Positions 10,036-20,957 of a stretch of DNA of 31,265 nt are shown here, piece after piece (the first letter of the stretch is position 1; every line of letters begins with the position of its first letter). A program made the translations under genes and the position numbers. A model generated the notes under the pieces. The model saw only the letters and a program-made list of their open reading frames with translations, was not told the origin of the DNA and searched no databases. Source of the DNA: Acanthaster planci (taxonomy: Eukaryota > Echinodermata > Asteroidea > Valvatida > Acanthasteridae); the NCBI RefSeq assembly GCF_001949145.1, contig NW_019091423.1, forward strand, positions 1,212,679-1,243,943, read 5' to 3'.

Positions 10036-12239
10036 CCCAAGTACATGTAACTGGCTCAGGCAAACTTCATAAAAAGGTGAGAAACGTGTAATCAGTTTAC
10101 TTGGTACACCGATGTACTTGTAAACAAACCAGTACTCTTTTACTGTTGTCAGGACTGATTGACACTAAACTCATGCATTACCATATGTACTAATGCACAG
10201 TAGATAATGAAACAACTTACATGTATTTCACTTTTAAAAATTGAAATTCCTTTTATAAACAGATGGTATTGTTATTACACATCCATGTTGATACATGTAC
10301 GTACCAGTAGGCTTATAGCCTACCGGTACTCACTAAGTATGAACATGAACATGTATGAAAAATTTAGCAAACTCAATACGGCTCAGTTTCCTTGTCTAGA
10401 AGGATGATTCACAGTACTAAAGGTACATGTACAATGTACTTATGGTAAACTGTACATGTACATGTACTACACCAATATGATTCCCTGTCATTCTAAGTAC
10501 AATGTACAATGTACAAATACTTTACATGTACCGTACATAGTACTGTTGATGGTGTCCAAAGTACATGTAATATCCATGTCATACTGTACAGTACCTTGTG
10601 TATAGAACCATGGTAGAAGTAAGGCCTCCCAGTTGGTACATGTACATGTATTTCAAAAACCACTCACCTTTCTACAGCCTGGTGCTCTGTCCATCGGTAC
10701 ATGTACATTTTACCTTTCAATGGAGTAAAAATGACATTTGAAGTACAATGACCTGTAACAATAAACTGAGTAACTAAAGTATGTTTTTGGCATATTGATG
10801 GTCAATACGGAATTCAGTTTGATAGCCTGATAATATTTGTAGGTTTTATACAAGTGTTTTTTACATCATGGATGCCTGATATAAACTGTAGGCCTACATG
10901 TACATCACATGTACGAGTCCAATGTATGTACCGGTATTTGTGCAACACTTTTCTCAAGACACCTGTATACTGGGTACATACTTGCATCCTGACATTAAAA
11001 GCAAACACTGTCATTTTAAGTTACTCCCTTGGTAGATGAACCCTACCTGAACCAACTTTTTCTTTGGACCATTCTTCCCACCCACCCCCATCAGCCATCT
11101 CAGGTCATGTCTGATCTTTCTTAAAAGTTGGCATGCATACATTTGTAGATGTAAGGTTGCTCACTATCAGAACAAATGTACAAATGTCAACTCACACCAA
11201 CATATGGTTTTGTTGTTATGGCCATTTGAAGTTCAAGGCCACATGTGTGTGGCTCCTGCCGTCAAGTACATGTACATGTACATGTATCAAGGGAAGTTAT
11301 AAAGTTTTGCCTGACCTGTCTGAAAAAAAACCCACAGAACAGTACGTCTGATTTTCACAAAATTGGTGTGAAAAAAATGATCGCAAGATATGATGAACAA
11401 AACTGAAGGCTCCTCGTGTGATAAAAAATGCAATGTGACACAGAAGAAATGTTTATGGTCAGATAGGGCTAAGACTCATGATGTTGCATTGTCAGACTAC
11501 CGTTCGGTACTGGTAAAAGCTGGGAGTAGATGGGCTTATCCCTCTGGTTTAAGGGTTTATGTACATGTAAAATCGTATTGAAATTGGAGGATTGAGGACT
11601 GTTAGGGTTAATCCTCATTTTGCTAGTTCCACTGCATCCTTCAGCTTACTTTCCTATTCTACTTTTCAGCAAGACCTGCTAAGGAGCTTTCACTGTCAAC
11701 GTATTCTAAAGTTGGAGGTGAAATTGAAGCTATACATACACTGTACACTGTACAGCACAACCCAAAGTTTGCGACAAAGCTTGGTATGAATATTGGACAA
11801 AGGGTAAAGCCCGTACTGAATCTACATGTAAGTTTTGAGATTTAGCCAACAACAAACACTTGTGATTACTGGTTGGATTATGTTGGCGACCATATACGGT
11901 AGCATGACCCATGCTCATCCATTAAGCATGCAGGTACGGTAACAATGTATACATGTATATAAACTAATGCCATGAATAATATCAGGACACAAAGGAAAAG
12001 ACAAAGTGATCCCAGGCAGTTTGTGCTGGAAATGGGATTGGGGTCACATGCAAGTACATGGCACATCTCCAGTATTCATCTCCAGGATCAACTGAAGCAA
12101 CTTATTCAAGTGCTACAGTATCTGTCTCTTGCACACTTTAAGGTTCACAATCATATTTTCTACTTTTTTAGGCTGCACAACATTCAGGGATACATTTTTC
12201 AAAATTTCCCTTCTTTTTCCTACATGTACATGTACCTTG
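10036..12239. other. Noncoding, ACATGT-rich stretch
   Basis: Frequent ACATGTA blocks near 10420-10470, 10500-10570, 10630-10710, 10890-10930 and 11265-11287. Short ORFs match no known protein. There is a donor-like site on the minus strand near 10664, but the exon it would end does not match TRIO in phase or sequence. Confidence 0.55.
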
Positions 12240-13065
12240 CCCCATTCATTCCCTTCTTAATTTGATTTTCATGCATGTGCAGGAAATGTCCAATTATGGT
12301 AATTTCAAAACATGAGGAACCATCAGCCAATACGTCATCAAAACCTTAAATATGATCCAAGGAATCATTATTTTGCATGTGTTGCTCTCATGGCCATGTA
12401 AATTATGAAACCTTCACACTGTTCTGGTTTCAAGGGCTTTAACGATTTCTGTCCAGTTGCTGTTGCTGCATTAGCATCAAACACCAGACATAAAATTGAA
12501 CTCAATTTTCCAAGCATCTGGTTTGATAATACTCTCTTGGGAAAGCTACGGGTATGACACTATCCATGCTCAACTCTCCAACCTCAAAGGCATCAATTGA
12601 CTATGCCATATATATATCACCCAATTAGGAATATCCATTACCCTTTTTGGGGGTGTTCCCAAGGGAATCAGTGCTCTCCAAGAGTGATGACTCATAACAG
12701 GCCCAGAAAATATAAACATTGAGTGGATTCTCTAGAGGATGTTTACCGATCGACTGTAGCACACAGATAGAGGGCGCTGTGTCACTGAAAGGGCTGAAGA
12801 CGCAAAATGCATCTCCACGTCCATTTAGTTCTGAAACAGATCTTCAGAAATGATGGGACTGGGAGACTTTTTTGTCAACTCCTGATTAACCATGATTGAT
12901 CCCCGATGTACTGTAGTCCTTGCAGCTTTTTGGTGGGAGGGGGGAAACAGATAACAAATCTTAGGAGGGACTGTCCTGTACACCCACAAAACCTGATTTG
13001 GCTCTGAAAATTTTCTGCCAGAGGCTCTACTCCCTCTAGCACTTTGAATTCACCCTTGTGAGAAA
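12240..13065. promoter_or_regulatory. Repeat-free block with a CTCF-like core motif
   Basis: About 825 bp lack the ACATGTA word and have a balanced, non-repetitive look. The plus strand carries GATAGAGGGCGCTGTG at about 12766-12781, which fits the YAGRKGGCRS core of the CTCF site but not its 5' part. No open frame of note. It could be a conserved noncoding element; alignment between species would decide. Confidence 0.3.
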
Positions 13066-13699
13066 GTACATGTATATTGTAGGCTACTTGTACATGTACA
13101 TGTACCGTTCAATGTACATGAACTGGTGCCGTTATGGACTTAGTACCATATACCACTACACGTATCGGAACGTGATACCAGTATACCGGTACATGTACAT
13201 GTCAGAATTGCAATTTCTGGAACACTGAATGTACACGTACGGTGTAAGCCATCTCTGCTTTGGGATGTACTGATACATGTACCGGTATGTGTACACCACA
13301 CCAGTTACACTTACAACAACTACTTCATATGATGTACATGTATGTAAATTATGCATGTGCCAACATGTATTAGTTCATACGGTACACGTAAAGGTATGTA
13401 TACGTACATGTACATGTACGGTACATAATTGAGCACTTGTAATCATCTGTGATTGTGAACTTGTCCCAAACACTTGTGTATGGTACCATAGCAATGGAAG
13501 GGCCAAACAATCTATCCTCTCAGCTGGTGATGGAGATCATATTGCCATTATGACTCAGACAGGGCCTGCTATCTACTAGTACCCTACAGTGTACATGTAT
13601 ATTATGTTTGGTTTTGCATAGCAAACCAGGTACATGAACATACCGTATGTATTTTCAAGCTTAATTTGGCATTCATGAATACCTGGGACTGTTTTTCTA

Positions 13700-13865
13700 T
13701 TCCAATTGGTCAAAATGCCTACTAGCAGTCATAATGCTCGCTGTGTAAATCACGCACTGGCACGTGGATACCAGACTGTTTATTTGGGTATGATTGGTCA
13801 GGAGTCTGTGTGCACGTGACGTGCCACGTGCGTGTCAAGTTCATTGAAGGGGATTCTATTGGACA
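13700..13865. promoter_or_regulatory. E-box and CCAAT-box cluster
   Basis: Three CACGTG palindromes (13761-13766, 13813-13818, 13825-13830) lie among three CCAAT/ATTGG motifs, near 13702-13709, 13792-13798 and 13857-13862. CACGCACTGGCACGTGG at 13751-13767 also forms an imperfect inverted pair with CCACGTGCGTG at 13824-13834. It could be a promoter or enhancer for bHLH and NF-Y factors, or the remains of a foldback element. Confidence 0.35.
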
Positions 13866-13941
13866 ACTTTCAAAAGGAATATACTGTACCATAAAAAAGA
13901 CAGGGGTGGTTAGGAAAGTGGAAGTAAAATTTTAGAACAAA

Positions 13942-14190
13942 ATTGTTGGAAATCCATCATATGTTGACCTTTTGGACTCTCTGAATAAAAAGGTAGGCCT
14001 ACATGTATTCATGGTATTGCGAATGGGAATAAATGTACATGTATGTGCACGGCTGCACTAATTTATAAGACCTTGCTCAGGAGAACAACACTGATAATTG
14101 CAGCTCGGGCATTAGTCATGTCCATTCTCCTGAGCCAGTCTTAAATAGACATTTTAGACTAGCCAAGCACACATTCATTCCCTTATTAAC
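13942..14190 (+). mobile_element. Foldback (MITE-like) element, copy 1
   Basis: This segment matches the reverse complement of 17590-17814 over nearly its whole length, with small insertions, including an extra ACATGTA block near 14034. It contains a hairpin: TAAGACCTTGCTCAGGAGAA at 14066-14085 pairs with 14125-14143. No coding capacity. It is probably a nonautonomous DNA transposon family or an unnamed dispersed repeat; target duplications were not identified. Confidence 0.6.
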
Positions 14191-14806
14191 GCATAGAAAT
14201 GCATCACGAAGGATTGCTATCATCCCGGTGCAGTGAAAAGAACATTTCAATCTTACAAGCTACATGTTGCTACCGGTGCAACTATGTTAAATGATAGGAA
14301 AATTGACAGTACACTGTACATTTTACATTAGAAGTGTACAAAAGTACATGTATGTTCACACTAATTAGTAAGCTACATGTACCCGGTACGTAAAGTACAG
14401 TAACCCTTAATAACAGTACACTGTGTTCAGAGCAGGCCTAGATGGCTACATCATACATACTGTACATGTACATACACGTACACATACAGTACAACAGTTC
14501 CCTATTTACCCATACTTACGTGTACTTGTACCAATTCTTGCTCTGGAAAGGGTCCTTGGCTAAACCAAATTACAGTGCCTTAATGTGTACCCATCATAGA
14601 GATGTACACTGTACATGTACATATATATGTGTGTACAGTACCGGTACATGTACTGTACATGTAGGAACCGGTAGAGCCACATGAATGTGGTTGCTGAAAT
14701 ACCTTCATGAATGCCTTGCCTTGATGGAGTAATGGTGTGTAACTTGTCAGGACTAGGCACTTGACTGAGTTACATGTACCAAGTGAACACAAACATACAC
14801 AGCTCA

Positions 14807-15620
14807 NNNNNNNNNNNNNNNNNNNNNNNNNNNNNNNNNNNNNNNNNNNNNNNNNNNNNNNNNNNNNNNNNNNNNNNNNNNNNNNNNNNNNNNNNNNNNN
14901 NNNNNNNNNNNNNNNNNNNNNNNNNNNNNNNNNNNNNNNNNNNNNNNNNNNNNNNNNNNNNNNNNNNNNNNNNNNNNNNNNNNNNNNNNNNNNNNNNNNN
15001 NNNNNNNNNNNNNNNNNNNNNNNNNNNNNNNNNNNNNNNNNNNNNNNNNNNNNNNNNNNNNNNNNNNNNNNNNNNNNNNNNNNNNNNNNNNNNNNNNNNN
15101 NNNNNNNNNNNNNNNNNNNNNNNNNNNNNNNNNNNNNNNNNNNNNNNNNNNNNNNNNNNNNNNNNNNNNNNNNNNNNNNNNNNNNNNNNNNNNNNNNNNN
15201 NNNNNNNNNNNNNNNNNNNNNNNNNNNNNNNNNNNNNNNNNNNNNNNNNNNNNNNNNNNNNNNNNNNNNNNNNNNNNNNNNNNNNNNNNNNNNNNNNNNN
15301 NNNNNNNNNNNNNNNNNNNNNNNNNNNNNNNNNNNNNNNNNNNNNNNNNNNNNNNNNNNNNNNNNNNNNNNNNNNNNNNNNNNNNNNNNNNNNNNNNNNN
15401 NNNNNNNNNNNNNNNNNNNNNNNNNNNNNNNNNNNNNNNNNNNNNNNNNNNNNNNNNNNNNNNNNNNNNNNNNNNNNNNNNNNNNNNNNNNNNNNNNNNN
15501 NNNNNNNNNNNNNNNNNNNNNNNNNNNNNNNNNNNNNNNNNNNNNNNNNNNNNNNNNNNNNNNNNNNNNNNNNNNNNNNNNNNNNNNNNNNNNNNNNNNN
15601 NNNNNNNNNNNNNNNNNNNN
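14807..15620. other. Assembly gap (814 N)
   Basis: A run of unknown bases. Open frames drawn through it are meaningless. A TRIO 5' exon could be hidden here. Confidence 0.99.
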
Positions 15621-16883
15621 GGCTTGTGATGATGATATCACTTAAATCATCTCCTGAAACATTTCATGTACAGCAAGGCGTAGACTTACATACATGTACA
15701 GGTAGGACAACATGCATACACATTAGAATGTCTGGTTTTGTCCTTACAAGGGCTACTTGTGAAATCTCTCTTACTAGACAAAGAAGCACTCTTCACCACA
15801 GAATGACAAAAAACCTGAACTGAACATGCTGAATATAATGCCACTTAAACATCGCTGGGCACGACCTGATATCATAGAGCAAACAGTCCACATACCGTAT
15901 CTGTACAAGTGCAGACCTGTTTCATTATTGAATAATGTTCAAACATACAAGTACATGTACATCATGTACTGTACATACTGGTAGCATAGTAGGTAATCTA
16001 CCAGCTGTATCCATAAATGTACAGGCACAAGTACTACAAGTACTAAGTTTGTACACATTGTATCAATTGGTACATGAATGCTATATGCGCTGTGTACATG
16101 TGCAGTATATGTATTGACCGCATTGTACATGTACAATGAATATGAACATGTACTCATACAATACAAGCTCCAACCCAATGACAAACCGTTACTTGTCCAC
16201 CATTAACTTCGTTAGTAATCTCAACATTCTCGATAATCAACAAACATTTCTCACTCGTCCTCTCTGCTAAAAGCCAACCATCCAGCACAAATTCAATAAT
16301 ATTCCGTTCTGCCATCCCCGCATCAAATATCGCACCATTTCATAACAAACTCATATCTGGGTCACTTACAGCCAACGGGGCTAAGGGATCACAGAAGGAG
16401 CCATTTTGTCTTCCCTTCATCCACATGCTGTGTGTGTGTGTGTTGATGAGGGAATTCTCCAAAAACACTCTTGATGTACGTAAATATTATTGTAGTGACC
16501 TCATCTAGGGACCATTTGGCTCACAACTACCTGTACTTGTAGGGTACTGCACCGTGTACATGTACATATTGGTCATCCTCTTTATTGATGGTTGCTTGGT
16601 AGTGAGTTCAAGGAACTCTTATATCTGAGAGATCTCTGTTCTACATGTGTGCCTGACATGCAACTAGCATGAACTACAGTCTTTAACAATTCAAGCAAAG
16701 CTCACTGCAAATGACTAAGAAGACTAGCACTCAGAAATGTGTACACCGGTACACAGGCCTATACTGATTTATTTGATCATTTTGTTAGTTGCTGATTTAA
16801 ATCAATATTTTAAGCTTTTTAGAGCAAAAATGTTGAAATTCTCTTCATTTTCTCAATGGACTTGAAGGATTTTTCCCAAGGTT
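15621..16883. other. Noncoding stretch right of the gap
   Basis: ACATGT blocks occur at about 15690-15700, 15950-16160 and 16555-16565. The segment 16165-16440 is free of them. A (GT)n microsatellite lies near 16427-16443. No recognised exon. Confidence 0.5.
16427..16443. repeat. (GT)n microsatellite
   Basis: A short run of about eight GT/TG units in otherwise unique sequence. Confidence 0.85.
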
Positions 16884-17110
16884 TGAATAATAATAATAAT
16901 AACTTATAACACGCATTTTTGCAAGTTACGATGCGTGGCAAGGACAGCTCCAGATAACAAGTTATCATGAGCTAATGTGAAGAGAGCAGATGAGCTTTCA
17001 GTCTACCCCTAAATTGGTCAAAGGAACTGATGTTGTGGATGTTGTGTGGTAAGGAGTTCCAAGCAAGGTTTGTCACATTTGAAATGGCAAATGCCCTCCT
17101 TAGTCCTACA
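16884..17110 (-). mobile_element. LINE 3' end (ORF2 C-terminus and simple-repeat tail)
   Basis: The minus strand encodes RRAFAISNVTNLAWNSLPHN followed by IHNISSFDQFRGRLKAHLLS, then SH and a stop at 16972. The pattern aWNSLPxxIxxxSSFxxFxxxLKxHL is characteristic of the C-terminal end of reverse transcriptase polyproteins of CR1/L2/Jockey-type non-LTR elements. Downstream comes a short 3' UTR ending TTATAAG and then a (TTA)n tail (plus strand AATAATAATAATAA near 16887-16901). Such microsatellite 3' tails are typical of CR1/L2 elements. Upstream homology stops near 17110, where ACATGT repeats intervene, so this is a 5'-truncated dead copy. Confidence 0.75.
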
Positions 17111-17218
17111 TGTACATGTATGAACCCTTCAGTACCTACACATACATGTAAGCACCCATACATGTTGTATTAGTACACTATTGATGAGAAGTAACTTGGC
17201 AGGAGTTTTTGCTCAATA

Positions 17219-17375
17219 CAGGCGATTCACAAAAGTGCGCCCTCAAGAGTTTGCAACGTGTTGGCCAATCAAAATGCACGAAATCTGCCGACCCTTTCCA
17301 AATGCGCATTGGGTCAACAAATTTCACGCATCATGATTGACAAACTCTTGGAGTTGCACTATTGTGAATCGTCTG
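17219..17375. mobile_element. TA-flanked MITE (near-complete palindrome)
   Basis: The left end CAGGCGATTCACAAAAGTGC and the reverse-complemented right end CAGACGATTCACAATAGTGC are long terminal inverted repeats. Pairing continues through CAAGAGTTTG and then, imperfectly, through CCAATCAAAATGCACGAAAT until the arms nearly meet near 17295. Both ends are flanked by TA (17217-17218 and 17376-17377), as expected of Tc1/mariner-type insertion. At 157 bp with no ORF it is a nonautonomous element. The superfamily call rests on the TA flanks and the CAG ends only. Confidence 0.75.
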
Positions 17376-17589
17376 TATTCACGCCACTTCTTTTAATTCA
17401 ACATAAATCAGTTTTATGGATTCAATGCATGAAATAATTTCTAATGATGATTTAAAGTTTACACAACTTGATTAAAGCGTCCACCTCTATGTTGAACAGG
17501 GTACAATAGTCTAATGTATCAGGGTACATGTACAATATAGTACAATTACTGATCCCTTTCATCTCCAAAAGGATTACATGTACATGTAG

Positions 17590-17814
17590 TAATAAGGGAA
17601 TAATGTGCTTGGCCAGTCTTCAAAGTAAATTTAAGACTGGCTCAGGAGAATGGATGCGACTAATGCTTGAGCCACACTATCAGCATTCAGTCTCCTGAGC
17701 TGGACTTAAACATTAGTTTAAGACGAGATAAGCACATATTTCTTCCCATTCATACATGTACCTTTTTTAGTCAAAGAGTCAAAAGAAGTCAATATTCGTT
17801 GGATTTCCAGCAAT
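17590..17814 (-). mobile_element. Foldback (MITE-like) element, copy 2
   Basis: The inverted counterpart of 13942-14190. Its arms pair with each other: 17591-17620 with about 17720-17753, and TTAAGACTGGCTCAGGAGAA at 17631-17650 with CTCCTGAGCTGGACTTAA near 17692-17709. It is more complete than copy 1, whose left arm is shortened. The two copies share the outer GGAAATCC and TTCCCTTATTA edges, which suggests the element boundaries. No coding potential. Confidence 0.6.
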
Positions 17815-18350
17815 GAATGTTGGTTATTATGCAGTGAAACCAAAACCAGTAACAACATGTTCTTAATATGAGTACAGTGAGTTTTAATCAAGCCTGAACA
17901 ACTACTCTAGTAGTCACAAAGGAGCTTCATCTCAAACAAATCTACTCTAAAAAGACTGCTTTTTGCAAATATTACAGCAAGGTACATGTACACTGTAAAA
18001 TAACAGCTTTTTGAATGCAGCATGTACATTGTACATTTACATGAAATAGAAGGCACTACGTGTATACATACGGTACATGTACATGTACATGGAGCGGTAC
18101 ATATATGTACGTGTACATTGTAAATGTACATGTGTATGTGTGGTTGATAGCATTTTTCATTCACTTGTGCTTAAGTTTGGGTTCCTGGTTGACAATTTCC
18201 TGTGAACTCTCATAAAAATTTAGATCCCTGTTACGAACCGGTATGTACTTTCCCCTTGGCACCTACAAAGGTATATAAAGGAACTGTTGACTCTACAGGT
18301 ACTGTACCTGTACAATGTGCTGGTACATACATGTACATGTAGTACATGCA

Positions 18351-18464
18351 CTGGGTAGGTGCTATTTCAGCTAGGTGCTATACTGGGTAGGTGCTATTTC
18401 AGCTAGGTGCTATACTGGGTAGGTGCTATTTCAGCTAGGTGCTATACTGGGTAGGTGCTATACA
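18351..18464. repeat. 32-bp minisatellite, about 3.5 copies
   Basis: Units at 18351-18382, 18383-18414 and 18415-18446 are identical, followed by a half unit ending at about 18462. Each unit is a diverged doublet of 16-bp halves that share the core TAGGTGCTAT and differ by GGG against TTCAGC ahead of it, so the array is a higher-order repeat. It sits between ACATGT blocks. Identity of the units implies recent expansion or homogenisation. Confidence 0.95.
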
Positions 18465-18694
18465 GTGCATGTACCGCATACATGTACATTTCTGTAGGTT
18501 AATTTCAATCGCCATTTCTTTGATTTTGCTGCAAAAGTCACAGATAAAAGATAGCACACATTTGCCAACTGTAATTAAAAAATTAAAAATCCAATTTTAA
18601 TAAATGTAATCACAACCCCACTTTTCCATTCACCATGACACCATACATGTACAGTATATGTAAAATACATGTATGTACAGGTACATGTACGTTT

Positions 18695-19188
18695 CAGAAA
18701 GAACAATTACTGGCAAGTTTTTAATTTAAAAAATTCAATGTTTTGGGGTTTCCCAAACAGTAGTATGTGCTATGGGATGATTCCTGCTGTCCAGCTTCCT
18801 TTATTGCAGATTTTTTTCTAGATGACTCCATAATCAATAAACACCAGTCCTTTAGCTCAAGGCAAATCCTCCACCTGCAAACCTACTTGAATCATGATAA
18901 TCCACTCCTACCGTAACAAGATAATAACTGATAATGAGACTGAAAAGTCTTCCCTGGGAATAGCTCCTGGGCAGTTTTATCAGCGGGCTTCAAGGAAAAC
19001 GTCAGGGTTCACATGGAATGATCATGGACCTGTGACTTGAAATTTTGATAGGATAAGGTGAGTGTAAGACACTAATGACAATGTGATGTGCATATCTCTC
19101 CCTCTCTAAATTCTTGAAAACAGAGAATAATCATAGATTGTGAGCACAGATAAAACAAACTGATGAGGGAAATTGTTGATTTCAGAGA
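18695..19188. promoter_or_regulatory. Repeat-free block with clustered GATA motifs
   Basis: About 490 bp without ACATGTA. GATA-type motifs cluster in it: AAGATAATAACTGATAATG near 18920, TTTATCAG near 18976 and TGATAGGATAAGG near 19047. It also has GATTATTGATT-like homeodomain sequence on the minus strand near 18829. Enhancer function is an inference. Confidence 0.3.
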
Positions 19189-20440
19189 ACATACATGTAC
19201 GCGACCTGCCCCACAAAACCCAGAGTACAACCAAAGAACGAGAGAAAAATAAAAGATTTGTCATACTTTTTAGTTAATTAAGCTCTCCAATAAATCATAC
19301 TACAGGTGTAGTAAATTACATTACATGTACCGGTATGTAATACCCCTCCTTATAATCCAATGAGAAAGGATGTGCCTATTATTCTGTTTTCGGACTTAAA
19401 AAACATTTCTGTCTGTGCTACATGTACATGTACTTTGTCCAGGTTTAGCAGGTAATGGGAATTTTTACACACTGTACACGTACCGGTACATGTACGGTAC
19501 CAGAAGAGGGTTAGATTTTCAGTCTTAAATCATGCAATCAACGGTCTCTTTTTCTGATTCACCTTCAACATTCACAACCTTCTTGTTATTGGTTAACACT
19601 GATACATACATGTATATTGAATATCTCCCCTTCAAAAATGCTCCTAAAGGCCAGTCACGTCAAACCAATGAAATATCCAAACAAGTATGTATGTAAATAA
19701 AGTTGAAAAAACATTAGTATTACAGTACATGTACAAGAGCCTTAGTGCTCTTACAATACAGCGACACACCTCAGGGACTACACAGCAACTTTCATCTGTC
19801 ACCATGAAAGGAAAAAAAACTGTCATTCATTTGTGATTTGAAGACCAATTTGATCCTGTCAATGGGGAAAGGGTGACCCCTATTCTATAGGGCGCAGAAG
19901 CCCAGTGGGTAATATCAACTTGACAAGTAAAATTACACAATCAATTCTTAAGCAAGAATAAATCCAGTTTTGTGAGCAGCTGGGGGTTTGGGTTGCACTG
20001 TTCAGTGTTTCTTTACATAAGAAAATGTACATGTATAACATGTTCATTGTACTCATACCCCTACAATTTTTTTTGGGGGGGGAGGGGAGGGGAGATTGTT
20101 CAGTTTTTTGGACTTACTGGTACAGTACCCAGTACGTGAACTGAATTGAGGCCTACAAACATGTATGTATCAGAACAATTCATGAGGCAAATGTGATATA
20201 CATGTAGCATTGCTGCTAACATGAATGAAAGTGTTATCTGTGCTGGCTTGTACAATACCGCTATGTGAATCCATTCGTGGCACTTTGAACCTTCATTTAG
20301 AGAGAAAAAAACCAAATCGAGAAAATCTCACCAAATACATGCAATACTTTACGAGGATACTCTACAGTTCTCCATAATTAAATCATTGCTTAATCGAGGA
20401 TGAAATGTCCATAACATTCCCTACTTTCAAGTCAACCCTG
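19189..20440. other. Noncoding stretch
   Basis: ACATGT/ACCGGT blocks near 19320-19335, 19420-19432, 19470-19502 and 19723-19733. It includes a G-run at 20075-20094. No recognised exon; the minus-strand ORFs at 19644-19826 and 20100-20315 match nothing. Confidence 0.5.
20075..20094 (+). other. G-quadruplex-prone G-tract
   Basis: Eight G, then A, four G, A, four G: at least four runs of four G separated by single bases, preceded by a run of T. Sequence of this type readily forms a G-quadruplex on the plus strand (C-rich on the minus). Confidence 0.6.
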
Positions 20441-20585
20441 ATAATATCATTAGAGCTCAGTGCACAGGAAAGCATTCTTTGGGTGATGAGAGAATAAAAG
20501 AAATTCCCAGTCCTGGTGTGAAGGTAGCATGCATGCAGGCGCGAGCCTGCTGAGTGCTACATGTACCTGATGCCTCCCCAAGTAC

Positions 20586-20957
20586 ATGTACAATTTACAC
20601 TCTGAATACACATGTAAAGTACATGATGCACAAAATGTACATGTACGTGCAACAATCCCTGCACATGACGTGGTACTACAGCATCCAGGCTGGAACACCA
20701 GGGTTCATGCCAGAGATTACTCCTTTCTTAGCAGGGTGTCCCGCAGGGACATTGCCTGGGCTGCAAAAGAGGAAGGGACACAGCATTCAGATCAGCTGAA
20801 ATTGGTGGGGCTGCAACTGGCCCTGTCTTCTGGGGATTGGCTGAGTAGTCCATTTTTGGACAGACTGACATTGACCTCATGGCAGCATCCCTATGCCTTT
20901 GTGAGGAGGTTGGAAACTGTATTGACAATCCAGAGCAGAATGGATACTCCGCTGTGA
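20586..20957 (+). CDS. Unrecognised 123-codon ORF in a GC-richer patch
   Basis: An open frame of 123 codons. Its right two thirds (20655-20957) lie in sequence visibly richer in GC than the surroundings and free of ACATGT words. That part reads like ordinary protein (for example SRVSRRDIAWAAKEEG and LSSGDWLSSPFLDRLTL), whereas the first third runs through repeat blocks and is not credible. I do not recognise the product. It may be an exon, a decayed transposon gene or chance. A minus-strand acceptor-like CCTCTTTTGCAG also occurs here. Confidence 0.2.
   Translation: MYNLHSEYTCKVHDAQNVHVRATIPAHDVVLQHPGWNTRVHARDYSFLSRVSRRDIAWAAKEEGTQHSDQLKLVGLQLALSSGDWLSSPFLDRLTLTSWQHPYAFVRRLETVLTIQSRMDTPL

Larger units (their letters stand above)
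13066..14806. other. Noncoding, repeat-rich stretch left of the gap
   Basis: Dense ACATGT/ACCGGT blocks occur at 13067-13425 and 14330-14665. Between them are an E-box/CCAAT cluster (13700-13865) and copy 1 of an inverted repeat family (13942-14190). No exon is recognised. Confidence 0.55.

Noticed and set aside
10664-10697. Possible first exon MDRAPGCRK before a GTGAGT donor on the minus strand
   Set aside because: Its end phase is 0, while exon a requires phase 1. Joining them creates a stop within a few codons.
14505-14560. Short minus-strand exon-like segment before a GTAAGT site
   Set aside because: Only about 40 nt, with a weak acceptor and no match to the expected TRIO N-terminus.
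14580-15823. Very long ORFs of 294-353 codons
   Set aside because: They consist almost entirely of the N gap and have no coding meaning.
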